Below the pieces are notes generated by a model, which was not told the DNA's origin, did not search any database, and saw only the letters and a program-made list of their open reading frames with translations. From NCBI GenBank assembly GCA_015501055.1, contig JADNYV010000011.1:1-64000 (forward strand): DNA of 64,000 bases. Reading direction: 5' to 3'. Every line of letters begins with the position of its first letter. Position 1 is the stretch's first letter. The position numbers and the translations under genes were made by a program. The stretch comes from Mucidula mucida. Lineage: Eukaryota; Basidiomycota; Agaricomycetes; Agaricales; Physalacriaceae. Shown here one piece after another: positions 1 to 11,943 of the stretch.

Positions 1-1333
1 GCATCCCACGAAAGCCACGCTCTGAGGAAGCCCCCCACGTTCTCTGGAAGACGCGCCCCCCGGAGGATGCCACTCTCCAACGCTGGGAGACGCCATCCTT
101 CCCTGTGCGATCCCGTCATCGAGTACAGCGCCCTCCCGTGTCGTCTTCCCTCTGCTGGTGCGTGGAAGTGATATGCCTGGGGAGACGTCGTCAGTTTGAG
201 TCCGTGCGATGGCATATGGAAAAAAAACTCACTTTGTGCACCCAAGCATCGCCAATCTTAACTATGAGCGAAAAGTATATACGGGAACGTAGAAGACACC
301 GATACGTCCGACGACACGGGAGAGGTCTAGCAGCGAAGGCGACAGGGTCTTGCCAATAGACGCGAGAAACATTGACACATTGACGAGTTCAAACACGACA
401 TGGAAGACTTACAGACGACTTGACGTGCAACACCTAAACCATAGATAGAACAATTAGCCTGGCATTACGGCCAACAAACGAATACGGAACGTACCAGTCG
501 AATATGTAGATTCAAGCGAGTCGCATTTCGTCGTGTTGACAATTCCAAGACCATCAAGCATTCAGCCGGCACGTAGCCAAACTGGTCAACATCGGCGCGA
601 AGCCAAATGTTCCGCCTTAGTGATGATGGCGATGGGCGGGAACCGAGGTTTGTTCAGCCAGTCCGAAAGGAAATCGAAAGGGTGGTCTAGTCGAGCCGTC
701 GAAGCCACCTGTTAAGAGATAAGTAGCAGCCAAATGAATTTCAAGGTGAAGACTTACACTGACAATGCGGCAATGACAATACAGCAGTAAGCACCATCTC
801 ATCTCTCGTAGAGCACGCCGAGTCAAAACCTCGTTGATGGATATCCGCGATGCCAACGAAGGAGAAAATCCGCACGAAGCCAACCCGTCATTACTTCAGT
901 CACCGGCGCGGAGCCAGATGAATAGTCCCATGAGAGGTGTCGGCATTTGACTACCAATAAAGGTATCAATCACACGCACGTCCAGACAGTTTGAACTTAC
1001 AAGCCTTGTGGAATTGTCACGACCAACAATTCCTTTGAGCGCGGGTAGTGAAAGGAGTCAAAGAGTCAAGCCCATAACAAGCAACGCCGACATGAGGAAT
1101 CCTGGCCGCGATTGATGGAGCGATGGGAGGCGTTGAGTCCATGGCGGCGTGACGACAGCGTGGCAGCGCGGTGCTCGGGGCATTGAATAGGGAAAGATTG
1201 TCTAGACACGGGTGCAGCGTGAGTTCAACAAGAGATAGCAAGGACAACATGAACGCACCAGGGCACTCGAACAGTGTCAAAATGAGCGATGACAAGTCGT
1301 CCTGAGGCAGCGCCAACGTTGTAGTCAGGTATA

Positions 1334-1724
1334 GTCAAAAGTCTGCAAAGTATGTCAGGCTAGTCGTTCCATAAGAACACGACCAACGTACCGGCACGTC
1401 AGTATGAGTCGAAGCGCATCGCGAGAGGAGGGTGAGGTTGTACTTGACGTCAAAAAGTCTGCACAGACTATTAGGGCCATTTGATTCGCAAGGAGACAAC
1501 CGACATACCACCACGTCAGTGTGGGTTGAAAGACGACAACGAGGCGAATGGGAGAAAGAACTCGCGAAGAATTGTTCAGCGACTTGGGATCTGAGCAGCG
1601 TCAGTAAACTGAAAAGGTGAGGATGAGGCCGACGTACAGAGGAGCCAGTCTTGCGAACTGAGCGATGTCAGAAATAGGAGCCAAGGTCGTTGAAGTGCTC
1701 CAGCAGCCGCCAGTCAAAAGTCTG
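1334..1724. repeat. degenerate dispersed motif GTCAAAAGTCTG
   Basis: The motif GTCAAAAGTCTG occurs at 1334-1345 and 1713-1724, and with one extra A at 1449-1461. The flanks also share diverged pieces, for example an ACGTCAGT-type motif some 50-60 bases downstream of the first two copies. This looks like an old, eroded tandem duplication of about 110 bp. Confidence 0.35.
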
Positions 1725-4355
1725 GCAGAAAATGTAAGCACGCTGGTTTGATAAAGGACACAAACGACTTGCCTGGACGTGATGGCGGCGCGAAACGGAG
1801 AATGAAGCGATTTCTGAGAGCGGGAAAGCGTGAGCATGGTGAGATGATGGTGGGAGGAAGGAAGCCTACCCGTGATGATCAACGGTTAAGCGCCGGTCAC
1901 GTTTTAGACGCGTCGGGAAGGCAATGGCGAGAACATCGGCGGCGACAACGAGAGTAGTATCACTAGAGCGATGGAGTTGTAAATACAAGTATGAGGAGAA
2001 TGAGGAGGAGAGATGTGAGAGAAGGAGAGAAGAGGAGAGAAGGGCAGTGAGTGATGATGAGTCTGGTGGAATTTCCTCTCCTTTTAACGCGTACAGAAAG
2101 GCGGAGACCTCGAGCAACACGTAAACTGGCGGAGATAATTGGCCGCCATGATCGGGGAACATTGGATGAGGCGAAAAGTCCGGAACATTCAACCAATTAT
2201 TTGCACGCCACGGGAACTCGTTTCTAGCGTCCTACGCGAATTAAGCTCCCTGAACGCGTAAGAGCGGCGGAAATATCTCACCTTCAGGCATGATTCTTGA
2301 GCTGCACAACTAATGTGACCCGACTGTACCCGAATGAACTAGACCTGGCTCCGAATACTACAATGTACCAAGTAGCACATCGTATTCGCCCAGACATTCC
2401 AGCATCCAAGCTAGTGGAGCGGTTTCAAGAAGACAGCCCTGAGTTCTGATGGGCGAGTCAAATGAGCCGTTTGAAAAACGGAGAACTTGAAAACTTACGG
2501 ATTGGTTTATTCAGGCGGAGATGCGCTTCGCTTCGCTTTGCAATATCCTCCGTTCTGGACGCGGATATGGGTCGCCGCTGACGGTATGATCAGTCATAAC
2601 ATGGTCAGAACAGAGTTGAAGCGATTGGACGAGAGAAAAGGTACGAACTCTGGAGGTGCCATATTCAATTTGGCGTGTATATTCGTGAATGACAGTCATT
2701 GGGCACCGGAGATAAGTCTAAACGAAATATATCCAAGTCCACTAGGCGCCAGATAGAGCCAGATCGGCGGGAGACGCGATTTCTCCACGGTGTCGGAGGG
2801 ATGGAGGAGGAGAACAACGCCTTGCGTCATTTCCCCGCACCCGCGAGAGTCGAGATAAGATTGTCGAGGCCCTAGACACGTCATAGGGTTCGGGAAATCC
2901 TCGTGCTATCCAGAGTCAGGGTCCAATACGCCTCGCTGAGGCGCAGACGCGAAAAGTCGGGTCAAGAGCGCGTCCAGGTCTTCAAGTAGCGTCGGAATTA
3001 GTATTACGTAAGTCGAACAGCAGCATCCAAGTAGATTCAGGTCTCAGAGAGTTTCCAGAGAGTGGAAAATGTAGGAAACGCGTAGGTGTAACCGCCTCAA
3101 GATCGGCGTGGTCGTGGTTCAGTGTCAAGTGCCACCGATCACTTGGCGTTACCTAGGCTGCACCCTACCCTTCTAACAGAGTATTTTCACGTCGATTCCG
3201 GGCATGAAAGCCGTCAAGAACGTTGTCCCAGTCAAGTACACCCGCTGGACGAGCGGAGGAAATATCCCGAGTTCAACACGGAATATGCTCCTGGCGACTC
3301 CACGAATATCAACGCCAGGGTCCCAAGTATCAATCGTACGGGCTGTCCGGCTCCCTTGGCATCAAGTTTCTGAGAAGTCACTATTTGCAGTTTTGGCAAT
3401 GCTGACTTTGCCTTGATGTCGACATTTAGTATAACGGCAATTATGCTCATTTCTCCGGATTTTGGTGCTTACCATCTTTTGGTCGGATCATGTACTATAC
3501 TCTGTGTGCCAATTTGGCTACCTCAAGTGTCTTCATTGATGTGATATCTTCAGATATCTGCTTTGCAGTCAAAGTCAAGTCCGTTTTGAAGGGTGGTAAG
3601 TCAACCCGAATACTGCTCTCAGTTCGCGCATGGAGAATTGGGGTAAATAAAGTTGTATTTTCACGGTATTCTACAGATATTTGCAGTGCTACTTGTACCG
3701 TATTTAGATGTTCCCCCGGCCTACAAGAACTCGCTCTAATATATCATCCTTCCCTAAGCAAAAACTCCGAATGAACGGAAAGCACACAGGCAACGGCGAC
3801 GGAAATAAATCACCGTCATTAAGAGCTAACGATCAATCAAAATTGGAAGAGATGGAGTAGTGTTGGGAGGGCGAACCTTGTGGCTCCCGATACTGAATAT
3901 TGTCCATCCCCGGTTTTGCGTTGGGAACATGGACGGCGGCGACGTCTAAGCATGTAGGCGAGTTGGCGTCCTATCCGAGTGTCGTCCGTATTGATGCCAT
4001 CCAGGTCCATCAGCGAATATCCGAAGTGTGGCGCTATAATATTGCATGCCGTCCCTTACTGCAGCAGTAACTCGGAACACAAGCGCAGCGGTGGCAGAGC
4101 CGCTACTCACTGCCCTCATTGTTTCACTCCACCTGTTCATTAACGCAGAATTTCAGAGATACGAAGGAACCTCACCCAATTGCGAGTTCCCCGTCTGTAT
4201 CTACATATTGGGATTTAAACCCGAACGTTGAGAGATCCAAATCGCCATCACTGGGCGAAGTTTTATCCGGTCATTCTTGGAGCGGCAACAGCAAGTCCAG
4301 TTCGGGTGGGAATGTCCTGCCAATATCGGAATAGGTCCGCGGGGGAAAAGAAGCG

Positions 4356-4413
4356 GAATGACGCACTTCTTCCTTGCGTTTCCTGTCATCTGCAAGGAAG
4401 AAGTGCGTTATTC
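4356..4413. repeat. 58-bp inverted repeat (22-bp stem, 14-nt loop)
   Basis: The left arm (4356-4377) and right arm (4392-4413) are reverse complements over 22 positions with a single mismatch. The core is ACGCACTTCTTCCTTGC. The loop is 14 nt (4378-4391). A transcript from either strand would fold into one strong hairpin. No gene overlaps it. It could be a small-RNA precursor or a relic of a foldback element. Confidence 0.6.
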
Positions 4414-5400
4414 TGAAGAGCTCCTCGGTGTGAACCACGTCTAGCCGTTGCGCTCTATTTCAACACTATTAGTATCACGGCAAAGAAACACCTAGAATTC
4501 GAACCCGTACTTCCCGAATCAAGACCGCTCCGGCAAGGAGAATACGGTGCTCCAGAATGGAATTGCTGCTCCAGGCTCAAGTACAGTCGCAAGATGAATA
4601 AGGCAGAAATTCTAGAGGTCGCGTAGCGGCCGACCTGAATACGCAAGCGTAGTCAGGCCTCCAAATCGAATTAAAACTGAACTAATTTGATGAGATTGAA
4701 CAAACATGAAATTGAATGAGAGATACACACTTTTGAACCGGCGATAATAGCCGCCGCTTTCCACAGATCAAAGTTTGTCCGCCAAGGCTGAATCGAAGGT
4801 CCGGATGGTGTCTTGCACTAGCGGCGGAACAACGTTTCAAGGTATTCTAAATCCAAGTGGGTGAGAAATGAAGCTCCAGACAGCTCGAGAATAGCGTACT
4901 TTTGCCAGATTCCACAAGCCTGCCCTCGGAGGGCATACACGCTGTCCAAGTCTTCGAGCATTCGTGATGGTGTTTTTGACCTGGCGCCTTTGAGGGCCGA
5001 GGTTGTCGTCCTGAAGGTGACAGACATGTCCAAAGTTGAAACTCGCGCTCGGTTTCGTGGTGGTTCAAGTCAAAGGCAGAGCTTCCACTTTGGGCGCGGT
5101 CGTGATCGATGTCCTTCTCAACGCCCAACCATCATGTCGTTCTGAACGTTGACCTCTTCGCGCTCGTAACGCTCACGAATCTGCCTGTCACCAACTCTAC
5201 AGGCGTCTTGGAGGCAAGATCCGGCAAAGAACTTACCTGGGACGCGTTGACCTCCTGACGGGGACTTTGAGCTCTAATGCGACAAACGAGACTGCGACGC
5301 ACCTCTAAAGACAATCCTAAGCTTTCAGTCTCCGGTTCTGGCGCTGCTGGATGCGCCAAACATGAAATGATGAGCTTTCTAGATCATTTAACTGTGGGCG

Positions 5401-5462
5401 TACTGTTCCTTTGACGTCCATTCCGAATTATCTGAGCATACTGTTCCTTCGACGTCCATTCC
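5401..5462. repeat. 24-bp direct repeat, two copies
   Basis: The 24-base unit at 5401-5424 recurs at 5439-5462 with one T/C difference. The two copies are 38 bases apart. No coding or regulatory role is evident. Confidence 0.6.
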
Positions 5463-6040
5463 AAGTCTTGAAAATGGCGGTCATTTCCGGGACTGACTGG
5501 AGAGCTGTAGTGACGTTCTGGGGGGCGATTGAGGGTAGGAAGACTGTACTTGTGACGCTATTTTGGAACCAATTCTGCGGCGCGGTAAGAAATTTTTACC
5601 CTCTTCCGATCATTAATCTCTAAGGCATTTTCTGCAGCACCCTGACTGAACGTGTACGCCGCTTTTGTAGTTTTCCAAGGCAATAATACCGCTCTTTTTT
5701 GATGATCTGCGGTTGGATTTCCGGGCATCTAGAAACGAGTACATGGATCTAACTGTCTTTCTCGCCGTCTCTCCATTCCCCAAGTAAGTGAGGCACACAT
5801 AATGTGGTGCCCATATCAACCCTAGCAAGTTTGAAATATTACGCTGCGACGGAGGCTCGCTCGACGTCTACGTGTTCTTTGACAATGCATATCTGAATTG
5901 AGAGCAGTAAACCCGCTCTGGCAAACTGTTTGCTCAAAACAAAGATCTGACCGGCACAATCTGACCGTAATTTCTCTCTTGCTGATCTCGTAATTTGTGT
6001 CACCATGGACTCCCGATCGACAAGCGGAGGAGGATTAGCC

Positions 6041-6060
6041 GACAGGTATATAAACCTGTC
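6041..6060 (+). promoter_or_regulatory. TATA-like box inside an inverted repeat
   Basis: The 20-mer GACAGGTATATAAACCTGTC contains TATATAA flanked by perfect 7-bp inverted arms (GACAGGT and ACCTGTC). It lies about 105 bases upstream of the tentative ATG at 6152, a plausible core-promoter distance. A regulatory role is inferred only from sequence. Confidence 0.35.
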
Positions 6061-6151
6061 TTCCGTGGTCCTTCTCTTTGTTTCTCCCCACCATGTCGGC
6101 TTGCCGCTTGTGCTCTCTCTACTTGGTCTCGCGCCCGTCTTTGACTTTAAG

Positions 6152-6384
6152 ATGTCTCCCATTCCGGATGTCAACATGGAGGTGACCTCTGGTAAGTTGC
6201 TTGTATTGTCCTGACTGCCCCACGCTGGTCTCATTCCATAGTTCCGCGAGTTCTCCACGTATGGACCGTCTTGTCAGCGAAGGAATGGATTCGGTCTGCC
6301 ATAATCGAGTTTTGCGGTTCTGAAGAGTTCCTCCGGTACGTCGTGACTGTTCTGCTCTTCCATGTAGACCGAACTGATGTCTGA
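6152..6384 (+). CDS. possible small two-exon gene, unrecognised
   Basis: An ATG at 6152 opens a short exon ending at 6191 before a good GTAAGT donor. A CCATAG acceptor at 6241 joins in frame to a second exon (from 6242) that runs to a TGA at 6382-6384. An alternative donor at about 6336 could extend the protein through a third exon. No family is recognised. Support is only the TATA-like box upstream and consistent splicing, so this may be a chance reading frame. Confidence 0.2.
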
Positions 6385-6752
6385 TGACAGACTGGACTTG
6401 ACGTCATGTCAAGTGTCAAGAGGCGCCCTTCCTTTCTTCCACGCTGTGCGCGCAAATTGGAACATGTGTTACCTGCTAGTGATTGGGCTTCTCTGAATTT
6501 GGGGGCCTACACTTTGGTAAATTCCTTTCTTTGATGCTGATTACTTGGACTAACGCACTGGCAGTCCTTACCCGGGTCCGCTAAGTTCAAGATCGATTTC
6601 TCTGCGCCACACATGGACAGATAGGCGTCGACATCCCTATTCTACCCGGGTCCGTTCGCGACGCCAGAGGTCCGCTAGGTTTAGCCTCTGTCAATTAGTC
6701 TGCGCCACATTTCACAGCCATTTCCGTGCTGCCAGCTCCCCGACGCTGCACT

Positions 6753-6773
6753 GCCACCTCAAGTTGAGGTGGC
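6753..6773. repeat. perfect 10-bp hairpin followed by T-run
   Basis: GCCACCTCAA and TTGAGGTGGC are perfect reverse complements separated by one G. A run of T follows directly (about 6776-6784). The form resembles a bacterial intrinsic terminator, but the host is a fungus, so a termination role for RNA polymerase II is not implied. The T-run could end a polymerase III transcript. Confidence 0.5.
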
Positions 6774-7022
6774 CTCTTTTTTTTGTAGTCGAGTTTGTAG
6801 TAGATAGACACTGAATTATGAATGCGCTTCACCATCACGTGACCGAAAAATGAAAAACTTGTATTCATTTTGCTCAGGGACGCCCATAAAAGGAGTTTTA
6901 TCCCTTTCCTCTTGCCTTACAAGGAGTATCTCCCCTGCAGAAGAATGTTGGCCGAGGAGTGCCGCGAAGACACCAAGACACCCTCAAGAAATCACCACCA
7001 CGAAGAGACCAGCACGAAGACA

Positions 7023-7095
7023 CCACACGAAGAGACCACACGGAGAGACCACACGGAGAGACCACACGAAGAGACCACACGGAGACACCACACAC
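7023..7095. repeat. 13-bp minisatellite, about five copies
   Basis: Units of the form CCACACGGAGAGA (with GAAGAGA variants) repeat with a period of 13 bases at 7023, 7036, 7049, 7062 and 7075, with a partial sixth copy. The period is not a multiple of three, so it is unlikely to be a protein repeat. Shorter related pieces extend upstream to about 6990. Confidence 0.75.
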
Positions 7096-7474
7096 TGTGA
7101 AGAGGACACCCTCTTCCCCCAAGACGTCGCCGATCAACACAGCCACACGCACAGGCTTCTTTCCTTCCCACCACCACCATCCCGGGAAGACGCGCCCCGA
7201 GGATGACACCATCCGCGTCGCGCATCCACTAGGCGAATCCCCTCATCGACATAATCCGCAACGTATGTCACGGCTATGGACAACAGTGGCGGACATTACC
7301 AGGGCGCAAGTAGTCGAAGGAGGGCGCGGGGCAGCACATCATGGTCATGTTCATACTGAGTGAGGAGGAGCGGTCGTGGAGGCTTAGCCGTGCGCTGTAC
7401 GTTCCACATATAGATTCCATCTCATACGTCACTTGCCTTTTCTCGGCCACCAGAATTGAAGGCGTTTCGATTTG

Positions 7475-7790
7475 ATGCTGTTGCTGTACCACGTCGCCAG
7501 AAACTCCCGTGGTTCCCTGCCCGTCTATTCCGACGTGCGCAACGCGGGCTCGCGCTATCTCGTTTACATCCGAAACGTCGACGGCAATGTTGCGGTGGGC
7601 CCGCCCATTCATTTTCTACTCCTTACATGAATTAAAATGGCTCCGCTAGGACCTGGTTAATGACCTGACAACCACCCTCTTTCCCGAATCCTCAGCAAAA
7701 ATTAGCACAGTGCGCAATAGACATGTGGTCATTCAGGGCGGACGCTGCAAGGATAGCGTTATGGAGTGGCTCGCGAGCAAGGGCTTCTGA
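7475..7790 (+). CDS. IMG2: mitochondrial ribosomal protein mL49 (IMG2 family), N-terminus uncertain
   Basis: Two exons (7475-7594 and 7650-7790) join in phase 0 across a 55-bp intron and end in TGA. They encode a conserved mL49 core. Recognisable pieces are ARNSRGSLPVYSDVRNAGSR, YLVYIRNVDGNVA and the C-terminal GGRCKDSVMEWLASKGF. The family is part of the mitochondrial large ribosomal subunit. A stop codon lies in frame just upstream of 7475, so the usual N-terminal mitochondrial presequence must come from an upstream exon I could not fix, or is missing. The ATG at 7475 is only the first in-frame methionine. The upstream flank carries the minisatellite and a segment resembling bases 46-120, which may have disturbed the 5' end. 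Confidence 0.75.
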
Positions 7791-9084
7791 CACGTTGGAG
7801 CCGTATCGTGGGACCCCATGTACGCCTCGATGACTGCGGTTCTTTCACCGTTTCCATGCGAGCCTTCTCCACTCGGTTTGTGAATGCGAGATTTTCGACA
7901 GGTGAGCGTGATGACCGAACGCCCAGTGTTATCTAACTATCTTTCCAGTTTCCAACTTTACATTCCTGTTACTACTCTGTTATCTTTGCCTTGCAATCAA
8001 TCTCTCTTTTGAAACATAGTGTTCAACCGACGGAGCTTAACGTTAGCTATAGTTCCTCGTGATTCCTGGAACCAACGCAGGCTCGAAGTGTCAGCGCCAC
8101 CAACATCCACCGCGCTTTGTCCAGCCCGACGGTCTTATTCTCGGTTTCGAGCCCGCCGCTAACCCCGATCTGGGGGGAAACATCTATCGTCTTGGATTCT
8201 GATATGTATTGGCGCCGTGCATTTCCTTGGCTGTCCACATACGCGTCACAGAGTCGGACGGATACCTTTCCTCTTATTACGATATCCAACGGCGAGTCCG
8301 AGATCGAATTCGTGTGTCTTGACTCTTATTCGCATGAAACTCGCATAAATGTATGCTGTTTCTCAGCGCGCCTAATCTAAGTGTCTCAGTTAGGCGCTCA
8401 TCCCCACTTTCAATTGTCAACATTTCTGATACGAACAATGATTAAGAGAAGGATCCTCAACCCGCGTTACCGTCTCTATTGCGATCGCTATGGCGGTGCC
8501 TTTTGTGTGGTATCGATTCCGCGCTGGTTTGGTTTCAGAGAAGGTTCTCCTACCGGTTAGTGGAAGAATGCTCCTGAAATGCGCGAAGAGAAGATAAAGT
8601 TCCCTGACATGTACTGCTGCATAGCTATCAACGGAATACATCGGTAGTGGTGAGAATAAGACGGCATAGAACAGCCCGAGCTGTGTAGCTGCGCTGCGTA
8701 CCCGCACTGCCGAAAATCCATTCTTCCGTCGACAGTGTTGATCTGCAGTGCACACGGCGATTGGATAGATAGATTGATAGATTTTAACCTGCATCTAGCC
8801 CTTACAGCACACAGCACGGTCCGTGCTACACTACTACACATGCTACGGTACCGAAGCCACCTTCTCCCTAATTGATCTGGATTAGTTCCATCACCATATG
8901 CCACCATTCTATGGGCGTCGTCGCCCGCCCCTTCAACGTTCAACGCTGGGTAGAAACTCCATAATTAGCCTGACGATGCGAATAAAGCAGAAAGGTACAA
9001 TCCTTGTTTCTATACAGGATTGCGATCTTTGAACGGTGGCGGACATGTCCTCAACTGCCTCCAACAGTGCTAAGCTCGCTGATC
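7791..9084. other. no gene recognised
   Basis: Several overlapping open frames occur on both strands between 8.0 and 8.9 kb, but none shows a family motif or a convincing splice chain. Nothing further can be supported here. Confidence 0.4.
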
Positions 9085-9901
9085 CTACATCAATTGCAAT
9101 TTCTGGAGATGGTTTGCTATGCGCGCCTTGTAAACTGTCACCGCCTTTGCAGCCGCAGATTCTGTAAGTGCAGCGCCACATTGGCAATTTGCCTTTGTAG
9201 CGTACATCCTGGCAAAAAGTCCTCCCTTCCTTGAGGTGAAAGTGGTGTCCAGATGCTTAGGTTCGTCAACCCATTCAATTGACTGCCCTTGGAAATTCAA
9301 GGTCGAACGAACATCGGGAATCACACCGAACACCATCGCCTGTCGTGCCTCATCAGTAATTGTGCACAAACAGACCACATCACCCAGCACACCTTTGTTT
9401 TCGGTACATCGACCATAAAACCTTTCCGACCCGCATAGTTGCCAGTTTCGTCCAGGTGCGCGACAATAACATTGGGCCCGGACCACATCGCCCCCTCGGC
9501 AGCATGCAGAAGGTGATTTATGACTGTTCCCGCCATAACGGTGTCTTCCCCATGAGGGGAGATGCACAGGTCAGACGAGACAAAGATCCATAACGTTGGA
9601 GAGGACGTGTCACCAGTGAGAAGCCAGTCGTTGTGGCAAACGGTGCAGCCCCCAGCCGCACGACGTAGCTCATAGAGCCATATAACATGCGTAACCAGTC
9701 AAAGATTGGCCCACCAGCGCCCTTTCTATACAGCATGCACCACATTATACCATGATTCGTCCACGAAAAACCGTTCGTGAGATCTGGAAAGAACATACAG
9801 GGTCTTGTTCTTGGCCGTAGCCAGTTGGATAGCACGTTGCAAAATCCACGGGCGTTATCACCTTTTTGAAGGCCATTCGGTACAACACCAAGGTCAGTCA
9901 T
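9085..9901 (-). mobile_element. degenerate non-LTR (LINE-type) reverse transcriptase remnant
   Basis: Reading the minus strand from 9901 to 9085 gives two out-of-frame pieces of a reverse transcriptase of the LINE type common in agaricomycetes. The first piece has NGLQKGDNA, a palm motif A-like FPDLTNGF (catalytic Asp kept) and a GAGGPIFDWLRMLYGSMSYV segment. The second has the downstream connection region, with an IPDVRSTLNFQGQSIEW-like stretch. The YADD box is not intact and frames shift between pieces, so the copy is dead. No 5' ORF1, endonuclease or poly(A)-tailed end could be defined. It lies right beside the 3' end of the carbamoylase gene, whose stop is at 10130-10132. Confidence 0.7.
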
Positions 9902-10129
9902 CCATTGCTGACCATAGAAGCGCCATCAAAACCGCTTCACCCGACCAAGCTACTGGTTGTCAGCTGTCACTTTGCGAGGAAATCATACCCCCGGAACAAG
10001 AAGCACGAAGTAGCTGCACGGTTACGTTGGGACAAGAATCATCATCACACTTACAGCGACGGGCTTTGCGGTCAGATTCCATGATAGATATTTCAAAGCA
10101 GTTGCACTCTGGTTTTCGCAAATACACTT

Positions 10130-11943
10130 CTACTGCGTGCGCTGGGCGTCATAGTTCAGTACGGCATGAAGAAGGACCTGAGCTCCCGTGGCACTGATGG
10201 ACAACAAGTTCATAAGCAGACCCACCCGAACTACTATGCAATCGCTTACCATTCCGCGGGCGACGTATATTCCTTTGGGTTATGCGAGACGCCATCTTTT
10301 GATGGAACAAAAATCATCGACGTCGGGCACACCGCAGAGGTCGAGCAGCTATCAAACGATATGAGAGATATGCGACAGCGCTAGCGAATTGAACTACTAA
10401 CCTGTCATGCCCCGCGCCAGAATACATATCCATCACAGCGTCTTGGCCGACAGTGGCTAACGCCGCTGCTCTAACCGATTCGATACAAGCAGGAGCAAAT
10501 GTCACCTTGGGAGATACGAAATCCGTCGTCCATTTCAGCTGGCAGCCCTAGATCGCAATGGTCAAAATGTGTGTCAGGTTTACTTACTCTCTTCATACCT
10601 TCTCGCTTTCTTCTCTGGCAAGCCTCTCTGCCTCAATTTTGATATCCTTCTCCAATGCGTCCAGCACCTCATCACTCGGATGCCGAACATCCACGGTCAT
10701 CCGCACATTCGATGGAAACACATTCACACTACCCGGTTGTAGCGTAAGAATACCCTGGTAGACTATTTCAGTAACATCAATGGACAGGAATAAACCCTCT
10801 ATACCGTCGAAGCTAACCCGTTGTGCTTTTTGGCCAAAGCGTTGTTCGCGATCATGATCCTGGCGGCAAGGAGTAACGCATCAGAACGCGCGTAGAATGG
10901 GGTGGTCCCAGTATGGGCAGCGGATCCTTCGATATCGAGCGTGAACCATTTATAGGCCTGCCCACCCTGTACAACGCCGACTTTCACGTTTTGCTCTTCC
11001 AGCATGGGACCTTGTTCTATTCACGAAATGAGTATTGCCGCATGCAAGCAGATTGGGAACTGACCAATGTGTAACTCGAAATGAGCAGCCAATGGGTTGA
11101 CCTTGTAGCTGCACTCCAGGTCACCCAAGAAATCTATCCTCTCGAGTTCAGACTTCATGGTTAGTTTCGGATTGGCGACATCTTGGAGTGTCCATCCGCT
11201 CTCCAGCGGGGAGAGACCAGCCCAGATGTGTGATGCGATAAGCGACTTTGGGAAGCGGGCCCCCTCTTCACTAGAAGCAAAATGAAATGCGCAGGCTAAC
11301 AACGGAGCGAGAAGAACGCACTTGGTCCAGTTAACAACGGCAACAGGATACTGCGTCTCAATGTTATTCTCATCAAGCGTTCTCACGGCTTCAACCGCAG
11401 CCATAACACCCAGAATACCATCATACCTTCCACCCGTGGGTTGCGTGTCGAGGTGCGATCCCATGGCGGTGGGCGGCGCTACATTGCTATTCGTAAGTGA
11501 TCGGGATACATGAAATCGAACACACCAGAAGCGTTTTTGCCGCCCCGCGTTGCGAAAATGTTACCCATCTGATCCACGACAACCTTGCACTTGAGGCGCG
11601 TCATCTCGGCGACAAACCAGCGCCTGACTTGCGCATCGGCGTCGTCCAGTGATAGCCGTGCCATCCCGGTATCCATAGGGCCACTAGTGGATAGAATCCT
11701 CAGGATGTTGAACTCACTGTGTAGGTCAGCCGCTTACGATCCAAAACGGTGCGCATTCCCAAATTCGCACGTCTCGTGAAGTGTAGCATTAAGTCGATCG
11801 GCATTGACCGAGAGATGGGCATAAGGAGAAGAAGCAGAGCCGGACATGGTGCGGATTGAGATAGCACTCGGGTAGGATGAACGCTGAAAAAGGGAGGGAA
11901 GATGAGAAAGTACGCCTCGAGACCGGTAGATTAGGTGAGACAT
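10130..11943 (-). CDS. M20-family N-carbamoyl amino acid hydrolase / beta-ureidopropionase-like amidohydrolase
   Basis: A multi-exon gene for a zinc-dependent amidohydrolase of the M20 carbamoylase/allantoate amidohydrolase group. Such enzymes hydrolyse N-carbamoyl amino acids, as in reductive pyrimidine breakdown. Metal-ligand motifs appear in order: GSHLDTQPTGGRYDG, NEEGARFPKS (spliced), HIEQGPMLEE (spliced), the dimerisation-domain AHTGTTPFYAR and a C-terminal SGAGHDS (spliced). The reading frame continues through about eight short introns and ends with a TAG at 10130-10132. The frame opens at 11943. A second Met at about 11847 starts a shorter form without the first 32 residues, which are rich in Ser, Arg and hydrophobics and could be a mitochondrial presequence. 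The length suits the family and no break was found. The exact substrate is not shown by the sequence. Confidence 0.88.

Larger units (their letters stand above)
1..6000. other. gene-poor region with degenerate repeats
   Basis: I found no convincing gene in this stretch. Open frames are short, lack intron-compatible continuations and match no family I know. The sequence holds diverged repeated motifs, one strong hairpin and a short direct repeat, listed separately. It could be decayed transposon sequence or an intergenic region with unrecognised fast-evolving genes. Confidence 0.5.

Noticed and set aside
4490..4510. tRNA-like B box (TTCGAACCC)
   Set aside because: No A box, acceptor stem or cloverleaf could be fitted around it.
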